The notes under the pieces were generated by a model. That model searched no databases and had not been told where the DNA came from. It worked only from the letters and a program-made list of their open reading frames with translations. A program made the translations under genes and the position numbers. Below are positions 1 through 7,092 of a stretch of 19,911 nucleotides of DNA, piece by piece (positions within the stretch are counted from its first letter, which is position 1; each line of letters opens with the position of its first letter). Source of the stretch: Geminocystis sp050753365 (lineage in GTDB: Bacteria; Cyanobacteriota; Cyanobacteriia; Cyanobacteriales; Cyanobacteriaceae); NCBI RefSeq assembly GCF_050753365.1, contig NZ_JBLZFY010000077.1:1-19911 (forward strand), given 5' to 3'.

Positions 1-92
1 TTCTACGGTCAAAATTCAACAAAGTAAATTGATGATGATCAATTAATTCTCAATGGAACTTTGAAAAAATTTTAGAGATATACAGTTTGTTA

Positions 93-1613
93 TTATTTAT
101 CTTTTGCCAAAATGGGATGCTCCCGATTAAAGGTTGTTTCATTAAAAATTATTTGTCCAGCTTCAATTTTAGATAATTCTAAAACTTCGTTAATTAATGA
201 TAATAAATGTTCTCCACTATTAATAATTATATTCAAATTTTCTTTATTTTCTAAGGTTAATGTATCATCATCTTTCATCAATTGAGAAAAGCCTAAAATA
301 GCATTTAAAGGAGTACGCAATTCATGACTCATATTTGAGAGAAAAACACTTTTCGCTTTGTTGGCTTTTTCAGCTATTTCTTTGGCAATATTAAGTTCTT
401 CTGTTCTCTCTAAAATTTTGTTTTCTAATTCTTGATTAATTTTAGTCAACTTATTTTCTTTACTGATTAAATTTTGCACTAAATCTGAGATGCTAGAAGA
501 TAATAATAATATCTCATTTTTACCTTGATAAAACTCACTATTTTCTGAAAATTGAGATAGAGAAACATCACGATTTCCTTTACGAATTTGATCTGCTTCA
601 TAAGCAATATTTAACAATGGTTTAGTAATTTTTTCCGCAATTTTCCATGCTATCCAAGAAAAAATAGTTGCTAATACTAAAATTACGATGGTTCGTTGTA
701 AATCATCCGCACTTTTAAAGGCTATGGCAGTGGGTTGCCTTACCATAATATGCCATCCTAATCCTTCATAGCTTAAATGACCTTTATCTTGATGATGGCT
801 AATTAAATATTCTACCCCTTGAAAGTTGCGTTTTTTTGATACTGATAAAGATTGATTTAATTCGATTAAAGGTATATAGTTACGGATATTCTCCCCTTCA
901 AGTTTTTCTTGGGAATCGAAAATAATTTTACCGTTTTTATCAAGTATCCAAATATCTATTTGTTTATCATTAGGAATATTACTCATCAAGGTTTGACTGG
1001 TTTCTTCTATCCATTGCCAACTAAGATGCGCCCCTAAAACCCCTATTAATTGATTATTGTTGTTATATACTGGATGTGCTATGTCAAGAAATCTTAATGG
1101 CTCTCCATTGGCAAGGGGTGGTAATTTATTTGCTAATAATTTAGCTTCATGGACATCTCCCACAAAACTTCCTTTTAAACCTGCAATAAACCATGAACGT
1201 TGACTAACATTTTCTCCTTCTAAAAGACCTTTCGTACTAACTTGAACTATGCCATTTTTATCCACAAAACCAATCCAAGCATAACTATCATAACTTTTCT
1301 GTAATATTTCTAACAAAAAACGACGCTCATCTTTATTTTCTCCATTCCCTCGAAACTCTGACAAGACAGACATATTGCGAATATCAGTAGAACGTCTGTA
1401 CATAAGTCGATCGAACGTATTTACTAATTCATTACCAATTTGACTTAATAAAAAATGTTGATCTTCTTCTACTTTAGTGCGCACGGAGTGAGAAACAATG
1501 ATACTAAATAAAATAGAGAGGAAGAAGATTGTCACTCCAAAAGATAACCCTAATTTTTGTTTGAGGGTAAAATTTAGAAATATTTTATCTAGTTTTCTTT
1601 TTAGATAATACAT
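93..1613 (-). CDS. Membrane sensor histidine kinase, truncated: Cache, HAMP and HisKA, no ATPase domain
   Basis: The 506-residue product has a membrane segment at about residues 24-42, an extracytoplasmic double-Cache-like sensor region (about 45-300, with the WIGFVDKNGIVQVST and DIWILDKNGKIIFDS strands), a second membrane segment at about 305-325, a HAMP-like linker starting at ITKPLLNIA, a coiled coil (385-420), and a HisKA dimerisation domain whose H-box SNMSHELRTPLNA places the phospho-accepting histidine at 430. After ETTFN (residue 496) the family normally continues into the HATPase_c domain, often with receiver domains. Here it runs into a short unrelated tail and stops, and no N-box or G-box is visible down to position 1. 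The tail DNA contains a GGGA/TCCC palindrome (114-124), so a repeat or mobile-element end may have broken the gene. The product could be phosphorylated only by another kinase, so it is probably a pseudogene or an orphan sensor. Confidence 0.8.
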   Translation of the reverse strand: MYYLKRKLDKIFLNFTLKQKLGLSFGVTIFFLSILFSIIVSHSVRTKVEEDQHFLLSQIGNELVNTFDRLMYRRSTDIRNMSVLSEFRGNGENKDERRFLLEILQKSYDSYAWIGFVDKNGIVQVSTKGLLEGENVSQRSWFIAGLKGSFVGDVHEAKLLANKLPPLANGEPLRFLDIAHPVYNNNNQLIGVLGAHLSWQWIEETSQTLMSNIPNDKQIDIWILDKNGKIIFDSQEKLEGENIRNYIPLIELNQSLSVSKKRNFQGVEYLISHHQDKGHLSYEGLGWHIMVRQPTAIAFKSADDLQRTIVILVLATIFSWIAWKIAEKITKPLLNIAYEADQIRKGNRDVSLSQFSENSEFYQGKNEILLLSSSISDLVQNLISKENKLTKINQELENKILERTEELNIAKEIAEKANKAKSVFLSNMSHELRTPLNAILGFSQLMKDDDTLTLENKENLNIIINSGEHLLSLINEVLELSKIEAGQIIFNETTFNREHPILAKDK

Positions 1614-1722
1614 GGAAGGTTCGATCGAAATTAGAATATTTTATCATGTTATTTGTGGGATCGATCGTCAGATTTAATTAATGAGAGAGTATATTAGAGA
1701 TAGCTATAAGGGAGGATGAACA

Positions 1723-2295
1723 ATGATTGCACAACTAACTCAAAAAACTCATACCATAGCCGAATATTTGGAAATTGACGCTCAATCAGAAATAAGACAT
1801 GAATATATTGAAGGAGAGATAATCCCCATGACAGGAGGTACAACCAATCATAATCTAGTAACTGGAAATATTTATTTAGCCTTACGACTAGCTCTAAAAG
1901 GTACAAATAATATTGTATATATTGAAAATGTACGCTTATTCATACCTGAATTTAATATTTTCACCTATCCTGATGTGATGATAATAGCAGGGCAACCAAC
2001 TTACTATAATGAGAGTAAAACCACCGTTACTAATTCGATCGTACTGATTGAAGTTTTATCTAATTCTACCAGAGATTATGACTTAGGACGTAAATTTGAA
2101 TATTATAGATCGATCGAAAGTTTACAAGAATATATTTTAGTTGAACCTGAGAAAACTTTAATTATGATTTATCGCCGAAGCAATAATAAACATTGGTCAT
2201 TAGAGATTTATGATAATCCAAATGATAGATTCACATTGCAGTCTTTTGGGGTAGAAATGTCTTTAGTTGATATTTATGAAGGAGTTTTATCTTAA
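1723..2295 (+). CDS. Uma2-family putative PD-(D/E)XK nuclease, copy 1
   Basis: This 190-residue protein has the layout of the Uma2 (DUF820) family, which is greatly expanded in cyanobacteria and folds like a restriction endonuclease. Visible landmarks are RHEYIEGEIIPMTGGT (residues about 25-40), the acidic FTYPDVMI motif (about 84-91), IEVLSNSTRDYD (about 108-119) with the catalytic-type Glu, then GRKFEYYR and a conserved YILVEPE strand. The start ATG at 1723 follows AAGGGAGGA at a good distance. The same leader DNA holds a 12-codon frame from 1681 that stops at TGA just before this ATG. The true substrate of Uma2 proteins is unknown to me; nuclease activity is inferred from the fold. Its second copy lies 1012 bp downstream. 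Confidence 0.85.
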   Translation: MIAQLTQKTHTIAEYLEIDAQSEIRHEYIEGEIIPMTGGTTNHNLVTGNIYLALRLALKGTNNIVYIENVRLFIPEFNIFTYPDVMIIAGQPTYYNESKTTVTNSIVLIEVLSNSTRDYDLGRKFEYYRSIESLQEYILVEPEKTLIMIYRRSNNKHWSLEIYDNPNDRFTLQSFGVEMSLVDIYEGVLS

Positions 2296-2309
2296 TGATA
2301 AATTTTTCA

Positions 2310-2558
2310 TTATTTACCAAATCTTTCTAAATATTTTAGATTCTGGGATAAATCTTCTAAATCACTATCTAAACAACCAATAAACTCTTTTGCTATTTCT
2401 GTAAAAGATGCTTGTAAGCCTTCTGGTTTGTTAGCTAATGTATCGAATTGAGCTTGATGAGATTTGAAATCAATAAATTCAATAAATTTAATAACTTCTT
2501 CTTTTTGTTCAGGGCTAAATTGTTGTATTTTTTGAATAGCAGATTCTAAAGTTAACAT
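2310..2558 (-). CDS. Small antitoxin-like protein (DUF2281-like N-terminus)
   Basis: The 82-residue product starts with MLTLESAIQKIQQFSPEQ and continues into a helix EVIKFIEFIDF, a pattern seen in small cyanobacterial proteins of the DUF2281/VapB-like antitoxin type. The C-terminal part, ending in IGCLDSDLEDLSQN and a KYLERFG tail, is a familiar ending in small cyanobacterial proteins that are often encoded next to PIN-type toxins. No toxin gene is adjacent on the same strand; instead the gene is convergent with Uma2 copy 1 (14 bp between the two stops) and lies between the two Uma2 copies. It may be an orphan antitoxin. Family assignment is from memory of the pattern and not from a search. 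Confidence 0.6.
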   Translation of the reverse strand: MLTLESAIQKIQQFSPEQKEEVIKFIEFIDFKSHQAQFDTLANKPEGLQASFTEIAKEFIGCLDSDLEDLSQNLKYLERFGK

Positions 2559-2734
2559 AAAAAATAGATGTTTATTATGTAATAAGTTACATACTTAAAT
2601 TTTCAAGATGAAATTATTATAACTGTTGGTTATCGATCGAAATTAGAAGTTTCCCTTATTTTAGTGGTTAGATCGATCGAGAGATTTAATTAATGAGAGA
2701 GTATATTAGAGATAGCTATAAGGGAGGATTAACA

Positions 2735-3307
2735 ATGATTACACAACTAACTCAAAAAACTCATACCATAGCCGAATATTTAGAAATTGACGATCAATCA
2801 GAAATAAGACATGAATATATTGAAGCAGAAATAATCCCCATGACAGGAGGCACAACCAATCATAATGAAATAATCACTAATCTTTGCTTATTATTAAAAC
2901 CCCCTATCAGAAAACAAACAGGCAAAGTTTACACTGAAAATGTACGCTTATTTATCTCTGAATTTAGTATTTTCACCTATCCTGATGTAATGATAATGGC
3001 AGGAGAACCAATTTATTATGGTGAGAATAAAACTACCGTTACTAATCCGAAGGCACTTATCGAAGTTTTATCTAATTCTACCAGAGATTATGACTTAGGG
3101 CGTAAATTTGAGTATTATCGTTCTTTAGAGAGTTTACAAGAATATGTTTTGATTGAGCCTGAGAAAACTTTAATTATGATTTACCGTAGAAGCAATAATA
3201 AACATTGGACATTAGAAATTTATGATAATCCAAATGATAGATTCACATTAGAGTCTTTTGGGGTAGAAATGTCTTTAGTCGATATATATGAAGGAATTTT
3301 ATCCTAG
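2735..3307 (+). CDS. Uma2-family putative PD-(D/E)XK nuclease, copy 2
   Basis: This is the second copy of the gene at 1723. It keeps the acidic motifs FTYPDVMI and IEVLSNSTRDYD, the GRKFEYYR segment and the YVLIEPE strand, so both copies appear intact. An open frame extends upstream to 2693 because the leader TGA of copy 1 is TTA here, but I choose ATG 2735: it matches the copy 1 start exactly and is preceded by AGGGAGGA. The longer version would translate the ribosome-binding site itself. Divergence from copy 1 is concentrated at about residues 44-68, with only scattered changes elsewhere, which suggests recombination or gene conversion between Uma2 paralogues. Function is unknown beyond the predicted nuclease fold. 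Confidence 0.85.
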   Translation: MITQLTQKTHTIAEYLEIDDQSEIRHEYIEAEIIPMTGGTTNHNEIITNLCLLLKPPIRKQTGKVYTENVRLFISEFSIFTYPDVMIMAGEPIYYGENKTTVTNPKALIEVLSNSTRDYDLGRKFEYYRSLESLQEYVLIEPEKTLIMIYRRSNNKHWTLEIYDNPNDRFTLESFGVEMSLVDIYEGILS

Positions 3308-3332
3308 CTAAGACGGAGAAAGTGTCTGTTAG

Positions 3333-3560
3333 TTACTCAAATCTCTCATTAAGTTTTCGGCTTTTTGTTGAAAAAACTTTTGAGCTTCTATGGAGTATCT
3401 TTTGTCTTAAACCACTGCCAGTATCCATCACAAAGAGTTTTCAAGATATTAATTGTCATTAGATTAGCTCATAAATCATTGCGTATATCATCATTCCTGA
3501 CTCATCAAAAAATTTTCTAACATCCTCTAAAGATTTAAAGATTTAGCTTGTTTCTTTATC
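3333..3560 (-). pseudogene. Decayed minus-strand reading frame (frameshifted, unidentified)
   Basis: The gap 3308-3670 holds no intact gene. Reading the minus strand gives coherent pieces in different frames: SLEDVRKFFDESGMMIYAMI ending in a stop near 3455, then MTINILKTLCDGYWQWFKT stopping near 3388, and, after a frame change at that stop, EAQKFFQQKAENLMRDLSN ending at 3333. The pieces look like protein rather than noise and the last two join naturally, so I read this as an old gene with at least one frameshift. I do not recognise the family. Confidence 0.35.
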
Positions 3561-3670
3561 AAAAGGAAACTTTATGAGAAGATCGATCGTCAAACTTAAT
3601 GAATTGTCCACTATTCTCTCAGATGAGATATGCTGATATAAGAGCGAATTAGCCTTAATATAAACTAATT

Positions 3671-3700
3671 TTGCACTTTTTGGAAAATATACCATATAAT
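3671..3700 (+). promoter_or_regulatory. Candidate sigma-70 promoter of the DUF1815 gene
   Basis: TTGCAC (3671-3676) and a perfect TATAAT (3695-3700) are separated by 18 bp. Transcription would start near 3707 and give a leader of about 70 nt before the ATG at 3779, which has a strong AAAGGAGG ribosome-binding site at about 3767-3774. This is prediction from consensus only. Confidence 0.5.
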
Positions 3701-3778
3701 CTTAAATGGAAATCTTAAAAAAATATTAAGATTCATAAATAAGATGAATAAGGTATTGTATAAGTAAAGGAGGTATAA

Positions 3779-4135
3779 ATGTTTATTCGATTAGCACAAG
3801 AGTATCGAGAATTTGTGAAAGATTTAGTAATGAATCTTCAAGCATTAGCCATCGTATTGGAGAAAAGAGGTTATATAGCCTCTTGTTATACCTGCGGTAC
3901 TCAATTAAATAGTGCCTCTTTTATGGTGAGTTTAGGCGATAATCACTTAATTCGCTTTTTAGTGTCAGATTATGGCATTACTTGGACAGAAATGCAAGAC
4001 GATCGAGAATTAATGAAACTCGAAGGTGCAGAAGCCATCAGTCAGTTAGAAGAATTAGCTAACTTAGTCAAATATCAAATTAAATCCGTTGACAGCAAAA
4101 CCCCTAAATATGATCAAAGTCTGTTAGTTCATTAA
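3779..4135 (+). CDS. DUF1815 family protein
   Basis: The 118-residue protein matches my recall of the cyanobacterial DUF1815 family almost from end to end: an N-terminal AQEYREFVKDLVMNLQALA helix, the cysteine pair SCYTCG (residues about 40-45), the core SFMVSLGDNHLIRFLVSDYG and the acidic TEMQDDRELMKLEGAEAI. No signal peptide or membrane segment is visible, so it should be cytoplasmic. The family is essentially restricted to cyanobacteria and has no established function that I know. The start is well supported by AAAGGAGG 5 bp upstream. It sits alone, with its own promoter candidate, before mutS2. Confidence 0.85.
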   Translation: MFIRLAQEYREFVKDLVMNLQALAIVLEKRGYIASCYTCGTQLNSASFMVSLGDNHLIRFLVSDYGITWTEMQDDRELMKLEGAEAISQLEELANLVKYQIKSVDSKTPKYDQSLLVH

Positions 4136-4260
4136 TTTTGAGCTATCATTGATAATTACAAATACTTTAACAACAATTTTCTAAGAAGACTAAACATAGT
4201 TTTTTTTCTATCACAAATAAATTGTTGATTGTCAATTATCTATCGTTGATTGTAATAGCT

Positions 4261-6873
4261 TTGATCGAACAAGAAACTTTCCGCTTACTAGAATGGCAGA
4301 GGTTATGTCAACATCTCTCCACTTTTGCTTCCACTAAATTAGGTGCGATGGCATCGCAAAATTTAGCTATCCCCCATACAGTAACACAAACAGAATATTT
4401 ATTAGAACAAACTAAGGAAGTTTGTCAACTGGAAACCGACATTAACGCTTCTTGGTCATTTAATGGTATCCATGATATAGGAGATAGCCTTGAAAGGGCA
4501 AAAATAGGGGGTATTTTAACAGGAGAGGAGTTGTTAAATTTAGCTACAACTTTATCGGGAGTTCGTAAATTACGCAGAGTAATTGAAGATCAAGAAAATG
4601 CTCCTACTTTACAAGAATTAGTAAATGATTTAAGAACTTTCCCCGAATTAGAGCAAGAAATTCACTATTGCATAGACGATCGAGCCGAGATCACAGAAAG
4701 AGCGAGTCCTTTATTAGGTGAAATTCGTCAAAAAATTAAAGGTTTAAGAAGTAAAATTCAGCAAACTTTACAAGGTATTATTCAAAGAAATAGCAATGCA
4801 CTGCAAGAACCCGTTGTCACCCAAAGGGGCGATCGATTTGTCTTACCCATAAAAGCGAGTCATAGTGGACAAATACAAGGTATCGTCCATGATACCAGTA
4901 CCAGTGGTTCAACGTTGTATTTAGAGCCGAGGGTAATTGTGGATTTAGGGAATAAACTGCAAACCACGAGAAATCAGGAGAAAAGAGAAGAAGAAAGGAT
5001 ATTAAGACAGCTAACGGAAAAAGTAGGGGAAGTTTGGCAGGATTTAGAGAAATTATTGGCGATCGCCACCGCTTTAGATTTAGCCACTGCCAAAGCCCGT
5101 TATAGCATCTGGTTAAATGCTCATCCTCCCGAATTTGTGGATTTTCAAGACGGAGAAAGCATTAATTTAAGACAGGTAAGACATCCTTTATTAGTGTGGT
5201 TAGAAAAACACGAAGAAGGAAATCCCGTGATTCCTGTGGACATTTTAATAAACCCTGACACAAGAGTAGTGGCAATTACAGGACCAAATACAGGAGGAAA
5301 AACCGTTACCCTGAAAACCATTGGTATCATCGCCTTAATGGCAAAAGTAGGCTTATTTATTCCTGCTAAGTATCCTGCCCAAATTCCTTGGTTTAAGAGC
5401 ATTTTAGCGGATATTGGGGATGAACAATCATTAGAACAAAGTTTATCGACTTTTTCAGGACATATTCGCCGTATTATTCGCATTATCGAGGCTTTAAACA
5501 ATCCCCCCCAGCCCCCCTTCGTAAGGGGGGAGACGCAGTCGGAGAAATCAAATTCCTTAGTAGGAGGGGAGACGCAGTCGGAGAAATCAAATTCCTTAGT
5601 AGGAGGGGAGGCGCAGTCGGAGAAATCAAATTCCTTAGTAGGAGGGGAGGCGCAGTCGGAGAGAGCAAATTCCTTAGTAGGAGGAGAGGCACAGTCGGGG
5701 GGATCAAACTCTCTTGTGTTACTGGATGAAGTAGGGGCGGGTACAGACCCTAGTGAGGGTACAGCTATTGCGATCGCTATCTTAAAATACTTAGCAGAAC
5801 ATAATCTATTAACTATTGCCACGACTCACTATGGAGAATTAAAGAGTTTAAAATACAGTGACTCCCGTTTTGAAAATGCTTCGGTAGAATTTGATGACGT
5901 GAGTTTACAGCCTACCTATAGATTATTATGGGGTATTCCGGGTCGATCGAACGCTATCACCATTGCGCAAAGATTAGGGTTAGATTTAGATATTGTATCG
6001 GAGGCGCAAGAGTTGGTAGGAGGATTTTCCCATGATGTCAATGATTTAATTTCAGCACTGGAAAATCAACGTAGAGAGCAAGAAGACAAACATAAACAAG
6101 CTCAAGAATTATTGGCAAAAACGGAGTTATTTTATCAACAAGTAGAAGAAAAAGCCTCTTCTTTACAAGCTAGAGAGAGAGATTTAAAGCTACAGCAAGA
6201 AAAAGAAGTTCAAAAACTGTTATTAGACGCAAAAAGTCAAATTGCTCAAGTTATTAAGGGTTTACAGAAAAAAAATGAACCTACGGCGCAATCTGCACAC
6301 CAAGCGACAGAAGTGTTGAACAAGATCGGAGATCGATTCTTAACCCCATTGAAAGTAAAATCTAGCTATAAGCCAAAAGTGGGCGAAAAAGTAAGGATTT
6401 TGAGCATTGGGCAAACGGCAGAAGTTTTAACAGTAGATGATGACACAGAACAATTAACCGCCCGTTTCGGTATTATGAAGATGGTGATACCCTTCACGGA
6501 TATTGAATCTTTAGACGGTAAACGCTTTGAAAAAGTCACCCCGAATCCTGAGAAAACTAAGGTAACGGTTAATAAACAACAGACTAAAGCAGTAAATCAG
6601 CCTAAAACCGAATCTAAGCCCATTAATGTACGAACTTCTCAAAATACGGTTGATATTCGAGGGAAAAGGGTACATTTAGCCGAACCTTTGTTAGAAAAAG
6701 CCATTGCGAATGCTACGGATATTGGTACATTATGGATTGTACACGGAAAGGGAACGGGAAGTCTTCGATCGGGTGTTCATGAATTTTTGCAAAATCATCC
6801 TCAAGTTAGTAATTTTGAACTAGCAAAACAAAATGACGGCGGTGCAGGAGTTACGATCGTTTATTTGAAATAG
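4261..6873 (+). CDS. mutS2: Endonuclease MutS2 with a repeat insertion in the ATPase domain
   Basis: MutS2 is a MutS-type ATPase with a C-terminal Smr nuclease domain; it acts on branched DNA or stalled ribosomes rather than in mismatch repair. Visible parts, numbered from TTG 4261: helical lever and clamp region, Walker A GPNTGGKT at 341-348, the signature-like EQSLSTFSGHIRRI before 410, Walker B LVLLDEVGAGTDPSEG from 485, a long coiled coil (about 590-680) and an Smr domain from VDIRGKR (797) to the end with HGKGTGSLR. At 870 residues it is longer than usual, because about 72 residues (414-485) of repeat-derived sequence sit between signature helix and Walker B, in frame. The start is uncertain: the frame opens at TTG 4222, but the family begins at IEQETFRLLEW, which favours TTG 4261; neither has a clear ribosome-binding site. 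Confidence 0.92.
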   Translation: MIEQETFRLLEWQRLCQHLSTFASTKLGAMASQNLAIPHTVTQTEYLLEQTKEVCQLETDINASWSFNGIHDIGDSLERAKIGGILTGEELLNLATTLSGVRKLRRVIEDQENAPTLQELVNDLRTFPELEQEIHYCIDDRAEITERASPLLGEIRQKIKGLRSKIQQTLQGIIQRNSNALQEPVVTQRGDRFVLPIKASHSGQIQGIVHDTSTSGSTLYLEPRVIVDLGNKLQTTRNQEKREEERILRQLTEKVGEVWQDLEKLLAIATALDLATAKARYSIWLNAHPPEFVDFQDGESINLRQVRHPLLVWLEKHEEGNPVIPVDILINPDTRVVAITGPNTGGKTVTLKTIGIIALMAKVGLFIPAKYPAQIPWFKSILADIGDEQSLEQSLSTFSGHIRRIIRIIEALNNPPQPPFVRGETQSEKSNSLVGGETQSEKSNSLVGGEAQSEKSNSLVGGEAQSERANSLVGGEAQSGGSNSLVLLDEVGAGTDPSEGTAIAIAILKYLAEHNLLTIATTHYGELKSLKYSDSRFENASVEFDDVSLQPTYRLLWGIPGRSNAITIAQRLGLDLDIVSEAQELVGGFSHDVNDLISALENQRREQEDKHKQAQELLAKTELFYQQVEEKASSLQARERDLKLQQEKEVQKLLLDAKSQIAQVIKGLQKKNEPTAQSAHQATEVLNKIGDRFLTPLKVKSSYKPKVGEKVRILSIGQTAEVLTVDDDTEQLTARFGIMKMVIPFTDIESLDGKRFEKVTPNPEKTKVTVNKQQTKAVNQPKTESKPINVRTSQNTVDIRGKRVHLAEPLLEKAIANATDIGTLWIVHGKGTGSLRSGVHEFLQNHPQVSNFELAKQNDGGAGVTIVYLK
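5059..5066. repeat. Perfect HIP1 octamer GCGATCGC (second copy 5770-5777)
   Basis: The highly iterated palindrome of cyanobacteria occurs in full only twice that I saw, both inside mutS2. The shorter core CGATCG is much more frequent across the window. Confidence 0.9.
5512..5530. repeat. Palindromic CCCCCCTT/AAGGGGGG element inside mutS2
   Basis: An 8-bp perfect stem with a 3-nt loop (CGT) follows AATCCCCCCCAG. This is the widespread cyanobacterial dispersed repeat that, when read in frame, gives NPPQPP followed by R-G residues. Here it is translated within MutS2 as NPPQPPFVRGE and leads directly into the 39-bp tandem array. Confidence 0.8.
5527..5718 (+). repeat. 39-bp tandem array, five units, in frame within mutS2
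   Basis: Units at 5527-5565, 5566-5604, 5605-5643, 5644-5682 and a final 5683-5718 encode GETQSEKSNSLVG and variants (GEAQSEKSNSLVG, GEAQSERANSLVG, GEAQSGGSNSLV). The first two are almost identical in DNA. The last unit runs directly into the Walker B strand LLDEVGAGTDP, so its SNSLV is probably the ancestral sequence from which the array grew. The 39-bp unit keeps the reading frame, so copy number can change without breaking the gene. Confidence 0.92.
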
Positions 6874-6980
6874 TGAATAGTGGATAGTGAATAGTGGATA
6901 ATTTTTAATTCTTCATTCTTCATTCTTAATTCTCCATTCTTCATTCTCAATTCTTCATTCTTCATTCTTCATTCCTCATT
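6874..6980. repeat. Short tandem repeats between mutS2 and serA
   Basis: Directly after the mutS2 stop lie copies of GTGAATAGTGGATA, then from 6906 a run of about ten degenerate 7-bp units of the type TTCATTC/ATTCTTC. Such heptamer repeats are typical of cyanobacterial intergenic DNA. The remaining 112 bp before serA show no clear promoter. Confidence 0.8.
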
Positions 6981-7092
6981 GCTTTTGGATTTTTATAGAT
7001 CAGGAAGGAATAATGATGATAAGATCGTAAAAGCGATCGAAAGTCTTAACAAATATCGCAGAAGATAAAGTAAAACCTATATTTAACTTAAC

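Larger units (their letters stand above)
1621..3307 (+). repeat. Tandem duplication of a 675-bp block carrying Uma2 genes (1621-2295 and 2633-3307)
   Basis: The blocks 1621-2295 and 2633-3307 align without net length change, at a constant offset of 1012 bp. Similarity covers the gene and about 100 bp of upstream DNA, including TCGATCGAAATTAGAA, a GATCGATCG site, TTTAATTAATGAGAGAG and the ribosome-binding site. The first and last thirds of the coding part are nearly identical, while the stretch coding roughly for residues 44-68 differs strongly. A 337-bp spacer (2296-2632) between the blocks holds a small minus-strand gene. This is read directly by eye; percent identity was not computed. Confidence 0.85.

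Noticed and set aside
1694..1906. Minus-strand open frame overlapping Uma2 copy 1
   Set aside because: It is a shadow frame opposite the well-supported Uma2 gene, without a ribosome-binding site or recognisable family.
2693..2734. Upstream start of Uma2 copy 2
   Set aside because: It would translate the conserved ribosome-binding site; in copy 1 the same frame ends in TGA.
5483..5707. Second minus-strand open frame over the mutS2 repeats
   Set aside because: It consists almost only of translated repeat units in another frame; the mutS2 frame is the coding one.
5527..5718. Possible CRISPR array
   Set aside because: The 39-bp units are contiguous, with no variable spacers, and they lie in a coding frame.
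5145..5822. Long minus-strand open frame of 225 codons inside mutS2
   Set aside because: It is the shadow of mutS2 and stays open partly because the 39-bp repeat array is periodic in all frames. It has no start signals and resembles no family.
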